This document shows, piece by piece, positions 28,769-38,809 of a stretch of 64,000 bases of DNA (position 1 is the first letter of the stretch; every line of letters starts with the position of its first letter). The position numbers and the translations under genes are program-made. The stretch comes from Streptomyces coffeae (GTDB taxonomy: Bacteria; Actinomycetota; Actinomycetes; Streptomycetales; Streptomycetaceae). The stretch covers positions 248,001 to 312,000 of the forward strand of contig NZ_JAERRF010000006.1 in NCBI RefSeq assembly GCF_016741875.1, given 5' to 3'. Below the pieces are notes generated by a model. It was not told the DNA's origin. It was given only the letters and a program-made list of their open reading frames with translations, and did not search any database.

Positions 28769-29530
28769 TCATCCCTGAGGGCCGCCCGAGACATACAGGA
28801 CCTGTCCGGAGACATACCCCGCGTCCTCACCCACCAGGAACGAAACGGCGTGCGCGATGTCCTCCGGCCGTCCGATCCTGGCCACCGGGATCCGCTCGCA
28901 CATCTGCCGCCGCACCTCCTCGAAGTCCATGCCCACCCGGGCCACGGTCGCCCGGGTCATCTCGGTGTCCACGAAGCCCGGCGCCACCGCGTTGGCGGTG
29001 ATGCCGAACGTGCCCAGTTCGATGGCGAGGGTCTTGGTGAGGCCCTGGAGACCCGCCTTGGCGGCCGAGTAGTTGGCCTGGCCGCGGTTGCCCAGGGCCG
29101 AGGTCGAGGACAGATTGACCACCCGGCCCCAGCGCAGCTCGGTCATGTACCGCTGGGCCGCGCGGGTCACCAGGAAGGCGCCGCGCAGATGGACGCCCAT
29201 CACCGTCTCCCAGTCCGGTTCGGACATCTTGAACAGCAGGTTGTCGCGCAGCACTCCGGCGTTGTTCACCAGGACCACCGGCGGGCCCAGCTCGGTCGCC
29301 ACCCGGGTGACGGCGGCCTCCACCTGGGCGCTGTCGGAGACGTCCGCCGTCACCGCCAGGGCCGTGCCACCGGCCTCGGCGATCTCGTCGGCCACGGACG
29401 CGCACGCGGTGCCGTCCAGGTCCCAGACCGCGACCGCCATACCGTCGGCGGCCAGGCGTCTGGCGGTGGCGGCACCGATGCCACGGGCGGCACCGGTGAC
29501 GACGGCGACGCGTCGGGGGGAGTCCGGCAT
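28769..29530 (-). CDS. SDR-family 3-oxoacyl-(ACP/CoA) reductase, FabG-like
   Basis: 253 residues from ATG 29530, five bases after GGAGGA. Classical short-chain dehydrogenase: cofactor loop TGAARGIG (12-19), NNAG at 89-92, catalytic Ser141, Tyr154 and Lys158 (YSAAK), and the C-terminal YVSGQVLYVSGG. Such enzymes interconvert 3-oxo- and 3-hydroxyacyl thioesters with NAD(P)H. Its position upstream of the acyl-CoA ligase on the same strand (58-bp gap) makes a two-gene operon and points to CoA-linked beta-oxidation, not the fab cluster. Confidence 0.92.
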   Translation of the reverse strand: MPDSPRRVAVVTGAARGIGAATARRLAADGMAVAVWDLDGTACASVADEIAEAGGTALAVTADVSDSAQVEAAVTRVATELGPPVVLVNNAGVLRDNLLFKMSEPDWETVMGVHLRGAFLVTRAAQRYMTELRWGRVVNLSSTSALGNRGQANYSAAKAGLQGLTKTLAIELGTFGITANAVAPGFVDTEMTRATVARVGMDFEEVRRQMCERIPVARIGRPEDIAHAVSFLVGEDAGYVSGQVLYVSGGPQG

Positions 29531-30018
29531 GGTGTTCCTCCTGCGAAGCGGTGTGTCGCTGCGGAGCGACGTGTCGGTAACGTTCGGCCCGGTACGCGGG
29601 GTATGCCGTTCCGGCGTACCTGGGGCCCGTCGCCTCGACGGTGGCGCCGTCACCCTGGGCGGCACCGCCTGTGCTTCCGCCATCCAACGTCCGCCGCCGG
29701 GGGTGCGAATCCGTAGGACTACTGGTCCGGCCACCGGGCGCCACGGACCGCTGGACATCGTGGCTACCGGCTCGTAACACTGAGGCCAGCGGCGCCCGCC
29801 GAGCGGGCGGTCACCCACCGCGGGATCCCTCCGGCCACCACGCCCCACCCCTCCGGTACGCACCGTAGGGGGCGGGCCGCCCCGGGTCCGCGGTCGCTTC
29901 CCACCCGTGTCCCCGCCAACCCGGCCGGCACGGCAGATCCACTGTCCTCCGCACCCCGCGGCCCCACCGTTTTCCAGCGGCTGGGGGTGCCCCGGCGGTG
30001 CGGCGCAAGGAGGCGAAC
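29531..30018. other. Divergent control region of the lipid-catabolic island
   Basis: About 490 bp between the leftward fabG-like/ligase unit and the rightward CoA-transferase/thiolase/FadB unit. Three symmetric elements are visible: GTCGCT-GCGG-AGCGAC at 29555-29570, a 21-bp imperfect palindrome at 29600-29620, and GGAC-N5-GTCC at 29716-29728. No gene is supported here. It is the natural place for co-regulation of both arms. Confidence 0.45.
29600..29620. promoter_or_regulatory. Imperfect palindrome, candidate operator for the lipid-catabolic genes
   Basis: Nine-base arms GGTATGCCG and CGGCGTACC (8 of 9 positions complementary) flank TTC. It lies 70 bp upstream of the fabG-like start and about 400 bp upstream of the divergent CoA-transferase gene. 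No TetR gene is adjacent; the nearby LAL regulator or an unlinked FadR-type repressor could be the binder. Confidence 0.4.
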
Positions 30019-31167
30019 ATGGGGCCGTTGACCGGCCTGAAGGTAGTCGAAATCGGTGCCCAGGGGCCCGGTCCGTTCTGTGCGACGGTGGTGGCCGACC
30101 TCGGCGCCCAGGTCGTCCGGATCGACCGCCCGGCCCAGGTGGGCAAACCCTTCGACGATGTGATCCTGGGCCGCAGCCGCCGCTCGGTGGCCGTCGACCT
30201 CAAGCATCCGCAAGGGCCGGCGGTGGCGATGCGGCTGATCGGCAGCGCCGATGTGCTCATCGAGGGCTTCCGCCCCGGTGTCATGGAGCGCCTCGGACTC
30301 GGCCCCGACGCCTGTCTGGCGCGCAATCCGCGGCTGGTCTACGGCCGGATGACCGGCTGGGGCCAGGTCGGGCCACTCGCCATGACCGCCGGACACGACA
30401 TCAACTACACCGCACTTTCCGGTGCGTTGGCCGCCATCGGACGGCCCGGCAGCGGGCCGGTGATCCCGCTGAACCTGCTCGCCGACTTCGGCGGCGGAGG
30501 CATGCTGCTGGCCGTCGGGATCCTCGCCGCGCTCCAGTCGCGCACCACCACCGGCCGCGGGCAGGTGGTGGACGCGGCGATGGCCGACGGCGTGGCGCAG
30601 CTGATGGGCATCTTCTACGCGCTCTCCCAGCGGGGCGCCTGGTCGTCCCGGCCGGGCACCAACTGGCTCGACGGCGGTGCGCACTTCTACGACACCTACG
30701 AGACCGCCGACGGCCGCCATGTGTCCTTCGGCGCCGTGGAACCGCAGTTCCAGCGGATGATGCTGCACACCCTCGGTTTCGACCCGGCCGACTTCCCCGA
30801 GCCGTACGACCCCACCCGGTGGCCCGAGTACAAGAAGCGGATCGCCGAGGTGATCCGGCAGCGCACCCGCGACGAGTGGTGCGGGGTGTTCGAGGGTGTC
30901 GAGGCGTGCTTCGCCCCCGTGCTGACCCTGGACGAAGTCCCGTCCCACCCGCACCACATGGCCCGCGGCAGCTTCGTGTCCCACGAAGGGCTGCTCCAGC
31001 ACGCGCCCGCGCCCCGGTTCAGCGGTACGCCCTGCGCGCCGCCGACCCGCGCCGCCCGGCCCGGTGAGGCCACTACGACGGTGCTCACCGAATACGGCTA
31101 CGCCCCCGAGGAGATCGGGGACCTCCTGGCCACCGGCGCGGTCGCCGCCCCGGACGGCCCGCGCTGA
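30019..31167 (+). CDS. CaiB/BaiF family CoA-transferase or alpha-methylacyl-CoA racemase
   Basis: 382 residues from ATG 30019, preceded by AAGGAGG. It opens [20 protein letters not shown], the class III CoA-transferase/AMACR start, followed by [12 protein letters not shown] and [11 protein letters not shown]. The segment [19 protein letters not shown] carries the His-Asp context used by alpha-methylacyl-CoA racemase (His126 in the mycobacterial enzyme). AMACR-like racemases epimerise 2-methylacyl-CoA so that branched chains or sterol side chains can enter beta-oxidation. Its neighbours (thiolase, FadB, ACADs) favour the racemase reading over CoA transfer. Confidence 0.88.
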   Translation: MGPLTGLKVVEIGAQGPGPFCATVVADLGAQVVRIDRPAQVGKPFDDVILGRSRRSVAVDLKHPQGPAVAMRLIGSADVLIEGFRPGVMERLGLGPDACLARNPRLVYGRMTGWGQVGPLAMTAGHDINYTALSGALAAIGRPGSGPVIPLNLLADFGGGGMLLAVGILAALQSRTTTGRGQVVDAAMADGVAQLMGIFYALSQRGAWSSRPGTNWLDGGAHFYDTYETADGRHVSFGAVEPQFQRMMLHTLGFDPADFPEPYDPTRWPEYKKRIAEVIRQRTRDEWCGVFEGVEACFAPVLTLDEVPSHPHHMARGSFVSHEGLLQHAPAPRFSGTPCAPPTRAARPGEATTTVLTEYGYAPEEIGDLLATGAVAAPDGPR

Positions 31168-31228
31168 CCGCCGTACCCGATCGCAGACCACCCACGAGTA
31201 CATCCGGATCCCAGGCAAAGGACTCGCT

Positions 31229-32434
<1,206 letters not shown>

Positions 32435-32501
32435 CCGCCGCCCGCCCCCTTCCGATCTCTCCCTCTGCCCGCGCGACCCGCGAACGAACAGGACTTCTCG
32501 T

Positions 32502-34709
32502 ATGACCGACAGCGCCGAAACGACCGACACCATGATCCGCTGGGACCGGGCCGAGGACGGCATCGTCGTCCTCACCATGGACGACCCCGCGAACTCGGTG
32601 AACCTGATGAACGACTCCTTCTTCGCGTCGCTGAAGAGCACCGTGGAACGGCTGGAGGCCGACCGGGAGTCGGTGACGGGCGTGATCCTCACCTCCGCCA
32701 AGCGGAGCTTCTTCGCCGGTGCCGATCTCACCGTGCTGCGCCGCACCGCGCCCGAGCGGGCCCCCGAACTCACCCGAGCCTCCGATGAGTTGAAAGGTCT
32801 GCTGCGGCGGCTGGAAACCCTCGGCAGGCCGGTGGTGGCCGCTGTCAACGGCGCGGCCATCGGCGGTGGCCTGGAGGTCGCCCTGGCCTGCCACCACCGG
32901 ATTGCCCTGGACACTGAGGGCAGTGTGATCGGCCTGCCCGAGGTGACGCTCGGGCTGCTGCCCGGCGCCGGCGGACTGACCCGTACGGTGCGCATGCTGG
33001 GTCTCCAGAAGGCGCTGGCGGACATCGTGCTGACGGGCCGTCTGTTCTCACCACGCGACGCCCAGCGGCACGGTCTGGTCGATGTGGTGGCCGCCTCGCC
33101 CGAGGACATGCTCGGCCAGGCCCGCCGCTGGGTCCTGGACCACCCGGAGTCGGCGCAGCCGTGGGACGTGAAGGGCTACCGTGTCCCCGGCGGCGCCGCC
33201 ACTTCCCACACCTTCCTCTCCCAGGTCGTGGTGCCGTTCTCGGCCACCGTCCGCAACCGCGGCCGGGGCACCCCGATGGACGCCCCGCACCACATCCTGG
33301 CCGCGGCGGTCGAGGGCACCCAGGTGGACCTGGACACCGCGCTCGCCATCGAGACCCGCTATCTCGCCGAACTGGCCTGCGGCCAGATCTCGTCGAACAT
33401 GATCAAGGCGTTCCACTTCGACTCCGAGCACATCGCCAAGGGCGGCAGCCGCCCCGAAGGCCACCCCCGTCACCAGGCCCGGAAGGCGGTGGTCCTGGGT
33501 GCCGGGATGATGGGCGCGGGCATCGCCTACTCCTGCGCCAGGGCCGGTATGGAGGTGGTCCTCAAGGATGTGGACCTCGAGGCGGCCGAGCGCGGCAAGG
33601 CGTACTCGCGCACGATCCTGGACAAGGCCGTGGAGCGGGGCGGGATCGGCGAGCACGAGCGCACCGCCGTCCTGGAGCTGATCACCCCCACCACGCGGGC
33701 CGAGGACGCCGCCGGTGCCGATCTGGTGATCGAGGCGGTCTTCGAGAACACCGAGCTGAAGAAGAAGGTCTTCGCCGAGATCGAACCGCATCTCGCGCCC
33801 GGCGCCGTGCTCGGCTCGAACACCTCCACCCTGCCCATCACCGGTCTCGCGCAGGGGGTGAGCCGTCCGGAGGACTTCATCGGGCTGCACTTCTTCTCCC
33901 CGGTGGACAAGATGGCCCTGCTGGAGATCATCGTCGGTGAGAAGACCAGCGACGCCACCCTGGCCAAGGCGTACGACATCGCCCGCCAGCTCGGCAAGAC
34001 CCCGATCGTGGCCGGTGACAGCCGTGGCTTCTTCACCAGCCGGGTGATCGGCACCTTCATCAACGAGTCCCTGAACCTGATCTCCGAGGGGGCCGCTCCG
34101 GCCTCCGTGGAGCAGGCCGGACTCCAGGCCGGATACCCCACCGCGCCGCTGGCCCTGTGCGACGAGCTCAACATGAAGCTGTCACAGAAGGTGCGCAAGG
34201 AAGCCATCGAGGGCTACGCGGCCGACGGCCGTACCCTGCCCCACCAGCCCGCCTATGACGTCATCGACCGCATGGTGGACGAGTTCGGGCGGCCCGGCCG
34301 CCTCGACGGGGCCGGTTTCCACGAGTACGCCGACGGCAAGCGGGTGCGGCTGTGGCCGGGTCTGGCCGATGCCTTCGGGGCCGGTACGGCCGATATCCCG
34401 CTGATCGACATGGTGGAGCGGATGCTTTTCGTCGAGGCCCTGGAATCGGTGAAGTGCCTGGACGAGGGCGTGCTGCGCTCGGTGCCCGACGCCAATGTCG
34501 GCTCGATCCTGGGCATCGGCTTCCCCGCCTGGACCGGCGGTGTGCTCCAGTACATCAACCAGTACGAGGGCGGTCCGGCCGGATTTGTCGCTCGCGCCCG
34601 CGAACTCGCGGAGCGCTACGGCGAGCGGTTCGAACCCCCGGCCTCCCTGGTGGGGCGGGCCGAGCGCGGTGAACTCTACGAGTGGCCGCGTAACCGCACG
34701 GGCGTGTGA
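32502..34709 (+). CDS. fadB: Bifunctional enoyl-CoA hydratase/3-hydroxyacyl-CoA dehydrogenase
   Basis: 735 residues from ATG 32502, with AGGA upstream. N-terminal crotonase domain (1-~300): FFAGADLTVLRR forms the oxyanion hole, and LPEVTLGLLPGAGG holds the catalytic Glu region. Then an NAD Rossmann domain (VVLGAGMMGAGIAYSCARAG near 330) with NTSTLPI and HFFSPVDKM, and the C-terminal dehydrogenase domain. It hydrates enoyl-CoA and oxidises the 3-hydroxy product in beta-oxidation, pairing with the thiolase just upstream as the trifunctional complex. It ends at a clear terminator. Confidence 0.95.
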   Translation: MTDSAETTDTMIRWDRAEDGIVVLTMDDPANSVNLMNDSFFASLKSTVERLEADRESVTGVILTSAKRSFFAGADLTVLRRTAPERAPELTRASDELKGLLRRLETLGRPVVAAVNGAAIGGGLEVALACHHRIALDTEGSVIGLPEVTLGLLPGAGGLTRTVRMLGLQKALADIVLTGRLFSPRDAQRHGLVDVVAASPEDMLGQARRWVLDHPESAQPWDVKGYRVPGGAATSHTFLSQVVVPFSATVRNRGRGTPMDAPHHILAAAVEGTQVDLDTALAIETRYLAELACGQISSNMIKAFHFDSEHIAKGGSRPEGHPRHQARKAVVLGAGMMGAGIAYSCARAGMEVVLKDVDLEAAERGKAYSRTILDKAVERGGIGEHERTAVLELITPTTRAEDAAGADLVIEAVFENTELKKKVFAEIEPHLAPGAVLGSNTSTLPITGLAQGVSRPEDFIGLHFFSPVDKMALLEIIVGEKTSDATLAKAYDIARQLGKTPIVAGDSRGFFTSRVIGTFINESLNLISEGAAPASVEQAGLQAGYPTAPLALCDELNMKLSQKVRKEAIEGYAADGRTLPHQPAYDVIDRMVDEFGRPGRLDGAGFHEYADGKRVRLWPGLADAFGAGTADIPLIDMVERMLFVEALESVKCLDEGVLRSVPDANVGSILGIGFPAWTGGVLQYINQYEGGPAGFVARARELAERYGERFEPPASLVGRAERGELYEWPRNRTGV

Positions 34710-34712
34710 CAG

Positions 34713-34747
34713 GACCGGGTGCGGTAGGGGCCAATCCGCACCCGGTC
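34713..34747 (+). terminator. Hairpin terminator after fadB
   Basis: A 12-bp perfect stem, GACCGGGTGCGG with CCGCACCCGGTC, separated by 11 nt, starts four bases after the fadB stop. It extends two more pairs (one G-U) and is followed by TTCTGCG. Confidence 0.8.
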
Positions 34748-34806
34748 TTCTGCGCTCCCCGCGCTGACCAGCCGTTCTACGATGAGAACAGCGTGCTGAC
34801 CGGAGG

Positions 34807-37608
34807 ATGAGCATCAACCACACGCATGATGGGCTCTACGGCCGCGACACCGAGCTGGCCGTGATCGACCGTGTTCTCGACGGTGTCACGGCGGGCCGCG
34901 GTGGCCTGCTTCTGCTGCACGGCGAGCCGGGCAGCGGCAAGAGCGCCCTGCTGGAACACGCCCAACGGCGCGCCACCGGCCTCGGCACGGCCCTCCTCGA
35001 GGTGCGCGGTGCCGAGGAGGAGTCCGATTGCGCCTTCGCGGGCCTGCACCAGCTGCTGCGGCCCCTGCTGCCACGGCTGCCCGCCCCCCCGGCCGAGCAG
35101 GCCGAGGCGCTGGCGTCCGCGCTGCGGCTGACCGGCGCCCCGCCCGCCGATCCCGCACTGGTCTCGATGGCCGCCCTGTCCCTGCTCACCTCGGCCGCGG
35201 CCGAGGGCGGCGCGGTCGGACCACGCGGTCTGGTGTGCCTGCTGGACGACGTCCAGTGGGTGGACCGGCCCACCCTCCGGACCCTGCTGTTCGCCGCCCG
35301 CAGACTGCGCTCGGACGGCGTGGCGCTGCTCCTGGCCCAGCGGGACCCCGGACCCGAGACCCTCGAGGACCCCGTACTGCCCCGGCTGGCCCTGCCCGGT
35401 CTCGACGAGAACGCCGCCACCGCCCTGCTGACCGCGGTCGCGGGAGTGCGTCCGGCGGCCGCCGTCGCCCGCGAACTGACCCACCGCACCGGCGGGAACA
35501 CCCTGTCCCTGACCGAGCTCGGCACACTGCTGACCGCACGTCAGATCCAGGGCGAGGAGACCCTGCCCGTGCCGTTGCCGCTCGGCCCGCGGACCCGCCG
35601 GGCCTTCCTCGGCCCCGAGCGCGCCCTGCCCGAACCGGTACGGCTGGCGCTCCTGGTGGCCGCCGCCGAGGAGAGTGGTGACCTGGCCACGGTGGCCGCG
35701 GCCCTCAGCCGCCTCGGCCTGGAACCGTCGTGCCTGGAAGCCGCCGAGGAGACCGGTCTGATCACCGTCGTCGGACGGCATATCGCCTTCGCCGGCCCCG
35801 CCCTGCGGACCGCCGTGCACAGCGGCGCGAACCTTGCCCGCCGCCGGCGCTGCCATCTCGCCCTGGCCGAGGTGGTACGCCCCCATGAGCGGGACGGCCG
35901 CTGGGCCGGGCACCGCGCCGCGGCCGCGCTCGGCCCGGACGAGGAGGTGGCCGGCGAACTGCAACGCGCCGCGGCCTACGCACGTTCCCGGGCCCAGTAC
36001 GCCACCGCCGCGGATCTGCTGGACCGCGCCGCCCGGCTGACGCCCGACCCCGCCCGCCGGACCGAACGGCTGCTGGACGCCGCCCGTACCGCCTGGCAGG
36101 CGGGACAGGCGGGGCGCACCGAACACCTGGTGCGCGACGCGCTGGCCATCGCCGACCGGCCGGTGGTCATCGGTCGGCTGCTCCAGCTGCGCGGCGCCGT
36201 CCGGATGCGCGGCGGGGTGCTCACCGACGCCTACCGCGCGCTGCGCGCGGCGGCGAAGGCGCTGGCCGCCGATGTCCCCGACGAGGCCGCCCACTGTCTG
36301 ATCCAGGCGGCGGAGGCCGCCTCCCACGCCGGTGACCCCGGCCGCTTCCGCGAACTGTCCGCGGCGGCCGAACGGCTGGCCGGCGGAACACCGATGACCG
36401 ACGGCACCCGGCTGCTGCTCACCGGGATCGACCGGGTGGTGGCTCAGGACATCGAGCGCGGTGCCGAACTCATCACCGCGGGCGTCGACGCCGCCCAGCG
36501 GTCCGGCGATCCGCTGCTGGTGGGCTGGGCGGGCGTCGGCTCGCTCTACCTCGGCGAAGCCGCCACCGCCTTCGCCCTGTTCGGGCAGGTGGCCGAGGCG
36601 GCCCGGGCGTCGGGCCACGTGGGCGTACTGCCGAGCAACCTGGAGTTCACCGCCCAACTCGAGATGTTCAGCGGGCGGATGGCCAACGCGGAGGCTCTCA
36701 CCGACGAAGGGCTGCGGCTGGCCCGTGAATCCGGTCAGGAGAACCTGGCCGCCATCCACCTGGCCCGGCGCGCCTTCATGTGCGCCCTGCGCGGCGACGA
36801 ACGGCAGTGCCGCGAGGCCGCCGACGAGGCGCTGGGCACCGCACTGCGCCGTCGGATCGGCCTCGCGGTGGCCACCGCCCGCCATGCGCTGGCCTGTCTG
36901 GCGCTGATGCGCGGCGCCTATCCCGAGGCGCTGCGGCTGCTGGAACAGGTCGCGGTCGCCGAACCCGGCTCCGGCCACCCCATCATGGCGTTCTTCTCGC
37001 TACCGGACCGGATCGAGGCCGCCGTACGCTCCGGGGAGCGGCAGGCCGCCGAGGAGGCGCTGGAGTCGCTGGAGCGCTGGCAGGCCCGTTCGGCGCGCAG
37101 TGAGGCCAGGGCGCTGCTGGCGCGCTCCCGCGCACTGCTGGCCCCCGACGACACCACCGCGATCGCTCACTTCGAGGAGGCGGTGTCCCTGCACAGCGGC
37201 AGTGTGCCGATCGAGAAGGCCCGCACCGAGCTGTACTTCGGCGAAACCCTGCGCCGGGCCCGAAGACGCCGGGACGCCCGCGCCCATCTGCGCTCGGCCG
37301 CGGCCACGTTCGACCGGATCGGAGCCGCCCCCTGGGCCGAGCGCGCCCGTCAGGAACTGCGTGCCACCGGGGAGTCCGCCCGCGCGGGCGCGTCCACCCG
37401 GGGCACCGGCGAGCGGCTCACCCCGCAGGAGATCCGGATCGCCCGGCTCGCGGCGGAGGGCAGCACCAACAAGGAGATCGCCGCCCAGCTCTTTCTGAGC
37501 CCTCGGACCGTCGAGTACCACCTGTACAAGATCTTCCCCCGGCTGGGCATCACCTCCCGGACCGATCTGGCCCGGCTGTACTTCGAGGACCCGCTGCTCT
37601 TCGACTGA
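34807..37608 (+). CDS. Large ATP-binding LuxR-family (LAL) regulator
   Basis: 933 residues from ATG 34807. Walker A is HGEPGSGKSALLEH near residue 38 and Walker B is VCLLDDVQWVD near 145, the MalT/STAND-type ATPase opening of LAL proteins. A long helical repeat (TPR-like, about 400-830) follows, and a C-terminal LuxR HTH (LTPQEIRIARLAAEGSTNKEI, AAQLFLSPRTVEYHLYKIF). GGAGG abuts the start codon, so the initiation site is unusual. It sits inside the lipid-catabolic island between fadB and the acyl-CoA dehydrogenases and is the best candidate for its activator, sensing an acyl-CoA or sterol-like signal. That role is inference. Confidence 0.9.
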   Translation: MSINHTHDGLYGRDTELAVIDRVLDGVTAGRGGLLLLHGEPGSGKSALLEHAQRRATGLGTALLEVRGAEEESDCAFAGLHQLLRPLLPRLPAPPAEQAEALASALRLTGAPPADPALVSMAALSLLTSAAAEGGAVGPRGLVCLLDDVQWVDRPTLRTLLFAARRLRSDGVALLLAQRDPGPETLEDPVLPRLALPGLDENAATALLTAVAGVRPAAAVARELTHRTGGNTLSLTELGTLLTARQIQGEETLPVPLPLGPRTRRAFLGPERALPEPVRLALLVAAAEESGDLATVAAALSRLGLEPSCLEAAEETGLITVVGRHIAFAGPALRTAVHSGANLARRRRCHLALAEVVRPHERDGRWAGHRAAAALGPDEEVAGELQRAAAYARSRAQYATAADLLDRAARLTPDPARRTERLLDAARTAWQAGQAGRTEHLVRDALAIADRPVVIGRLLQLRGAVRMRGGVLTDAYRALRAAAKALAADVPDEAAHCLIQAAEAASHAGDPGRFRELSAAAERLAGGTPMTDGTRLLLTGIDRVVAQDIERGAELITAGVDAAQRSGDPLLVGWAGVGSLYLGEAATAFALFGQVAEAARASGHVGVLPSNLEFTAQLEMFSGRMANAEALTDEGLRLARESGQENLAAIHLARRAFMCALRGDERQCREAADEALGTALRRRIGLAVATARHALACLALMRGAYPEALRLLEQVAVAEPGSGHPIMAFFSLPDRIEAAVRSGERQAAEEALESLERWQARSARSEARALLARSRALLAPDDTTAIAHFEEAVSLHSGSVPIEKARTELYFGETLRRARRRRDARAHLRSAAATFDRIGAAPWAERARQELRATGESARAGASTRGTGERLTPQEIRIARLAAEGSTNKEIAAQLFLSPRTVEYHLYKIFPRLGITSRTDLARLYFEDPLLFD

Positions 37609-37675
37609 GAGGCGCGTCCGCGGACACGACGACGGGCCGCCGCCCCATCGGCGGCAGCCCGTCGTCGGGCGCCTC
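37609..37675. terminator. Bidirectional terminator between LAL and acyl-CoA dehydrogenase genes
   Basis: The main stem is 11 bp (37627-37637 with 37657-37667), with an inner 5-bp extension and a 3-nt bulge. An outer GAGGCGC / GCGCCTC pair (37609-37615 with 37669-37675) encloses it. It lies between the convergent stops at 37608 and 37679. Confidence 0.75.
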
Positions 37676-37678
37676 CGC

Positions 37679-38809
37679 TCAGGCGGCGGGCGGCAGATCC
37701 ACCAGCAGCGCCAGCGCCGACCGGTGCCGGTCGGCCGTGCCCAGCGCCAGCGCGTCGCTCTTGGCCCGCTTCAGATACAGATGCACCGGGTGCTCCCAGG
37801 TGAAGCCGATCCCGCCGTGGAGTTGCAGCGCGGCCTCGGCGGTCTCCACCACCGCCTCCGAGACGAACGCCTGCGCCAGCGACGCCTTCAGCGCGACCTG
37901 GGGCGAACCGGCGTCCAGCGCGGCGACGGCGTTACGGGCGACCGCGCGCGCCTGTGAGACCAGCCCGTACAGGTCGGCCAGCCGGTGCTTCACCGCCTGG
38001 AACGAACCGACCGGCCTGCCGAATTGATGACGCTCCTTCACATACGCCACCGTGGTCGTCAGACACCACTCGGCCACTCCGAGCTGCTCGGACGCCAGCA
38101 GCGCCGCCCCGGTGGTGAGCGCCACGTCCAGCACCCGTATCGCCTCGTCCCCGAGGGCCACCGGCACGGCGGGTGCCGAGCGCAGCGTGATGTCCGCCAG
38201 CGGCCGGGTGAGGTCCAGCGAACGGCGCGGGGCGAGGGTCACGGTGTCGCCCGCCGCGGCGAGGTCCACCAGATACAGACCGGGGCCCGCCTCACCGACG
38301 GCCGGAACCAGCAGCACCCGCGCGGGAGTCGCGTCGGCGACGCTGGTGACCGTACCGCTGAGGGCGGAGCCGCTGAGCCGCACCGCGTCGGGGAAGGGCA
38401 GCCCGGGGCCCGTGGAGAACGGCACGGCCAGTGCCGCGGCCCGCCGGCCCGCGGCCACCTCGGGCAGCACCCGGGTCTCGTCCGCCGCCATCAGCGCGGC
38501 CGTCGCGAGCACACTGCTGCCCAGATACGGCACCGGCGCCACGGCCCGGCCCAGCTCCTCCAGGACCACGGCCGTCTCCCGCCAGCCCGCGCCCGCGCCG
38601 CCGTACTCCTCGGGCACGCTCAGACCCGTCACCCCCAGCTCGGCGCCGAGCGCGCGCCACAGCTCGGTGTCGTACGGCTCGTCACTCTCGATCCGGGTGA
38701 GCAGCGCACCGGTCGGGCAGCGGTCGGCCAGCAGGGCGCGCCGCAGCGGAAGCCGCAGCTCGTCCTCGACCTCGTTGTACAGCAGATCGGCTGCGGGTTC
38801 GGTGCTCAC
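37679..38809 (-). CDS. Acyl-CoA dehydrogenase, FAD-binding-motif subunit
   Basis: 376 residues from GTG 38809, whose first bases overlap the stop of the upstream ACAD (GTGA at 38806-38809). It has the FAD-pyrophosphate segment RHQFGRPVGSFQAVKHRLAD and the ALQLHGGIGFTWEHPVH loop. At the place of the usual catalytic Glu it reads LYLKRAKSDALALG, with no IEGT-type glutamate, so this chain probably cannot catalyse alone. With its overlapping partner it fits the alpha2beta2 heterotetrameric ACADs known from mycobacterial sterol side-chain degradation. It oxidises acyl-CoA to 2-enoyl-CoA with FAD. Confidence 0.88.
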   Translation of the reverse strand: MSTEPAADLLYNEVEDELRLPLRRALLADRCPTGALLTRIESDEPYDTELWRALGAELGVTGLSVPEEYGGAGAGWRETAVVLEELGRAVAPVPYLGSSVLATAALMAADETRVLPEVAAGRRAAALAVPFSTGPGLPFPDAVRLSGSALSGTVTSVADATPARVLLVPAVGEAGPGLYLVDLAAAGDTVTLAPRRSLDLTRPLADITLRSAPAVPVALGDEAIRVLDVALTTGAALLASEQLGVAEWCLTTTVAYVKERHQFGRPVGSFQAVKHRLADLYGLVSQARAVARNAVAALDAGSPQVALKASLAQAFVSEAVVETAEAALQLHGGIGFTWEHPVHLYLKRAKSDALALGTADRHRSALALLVDLPPAA

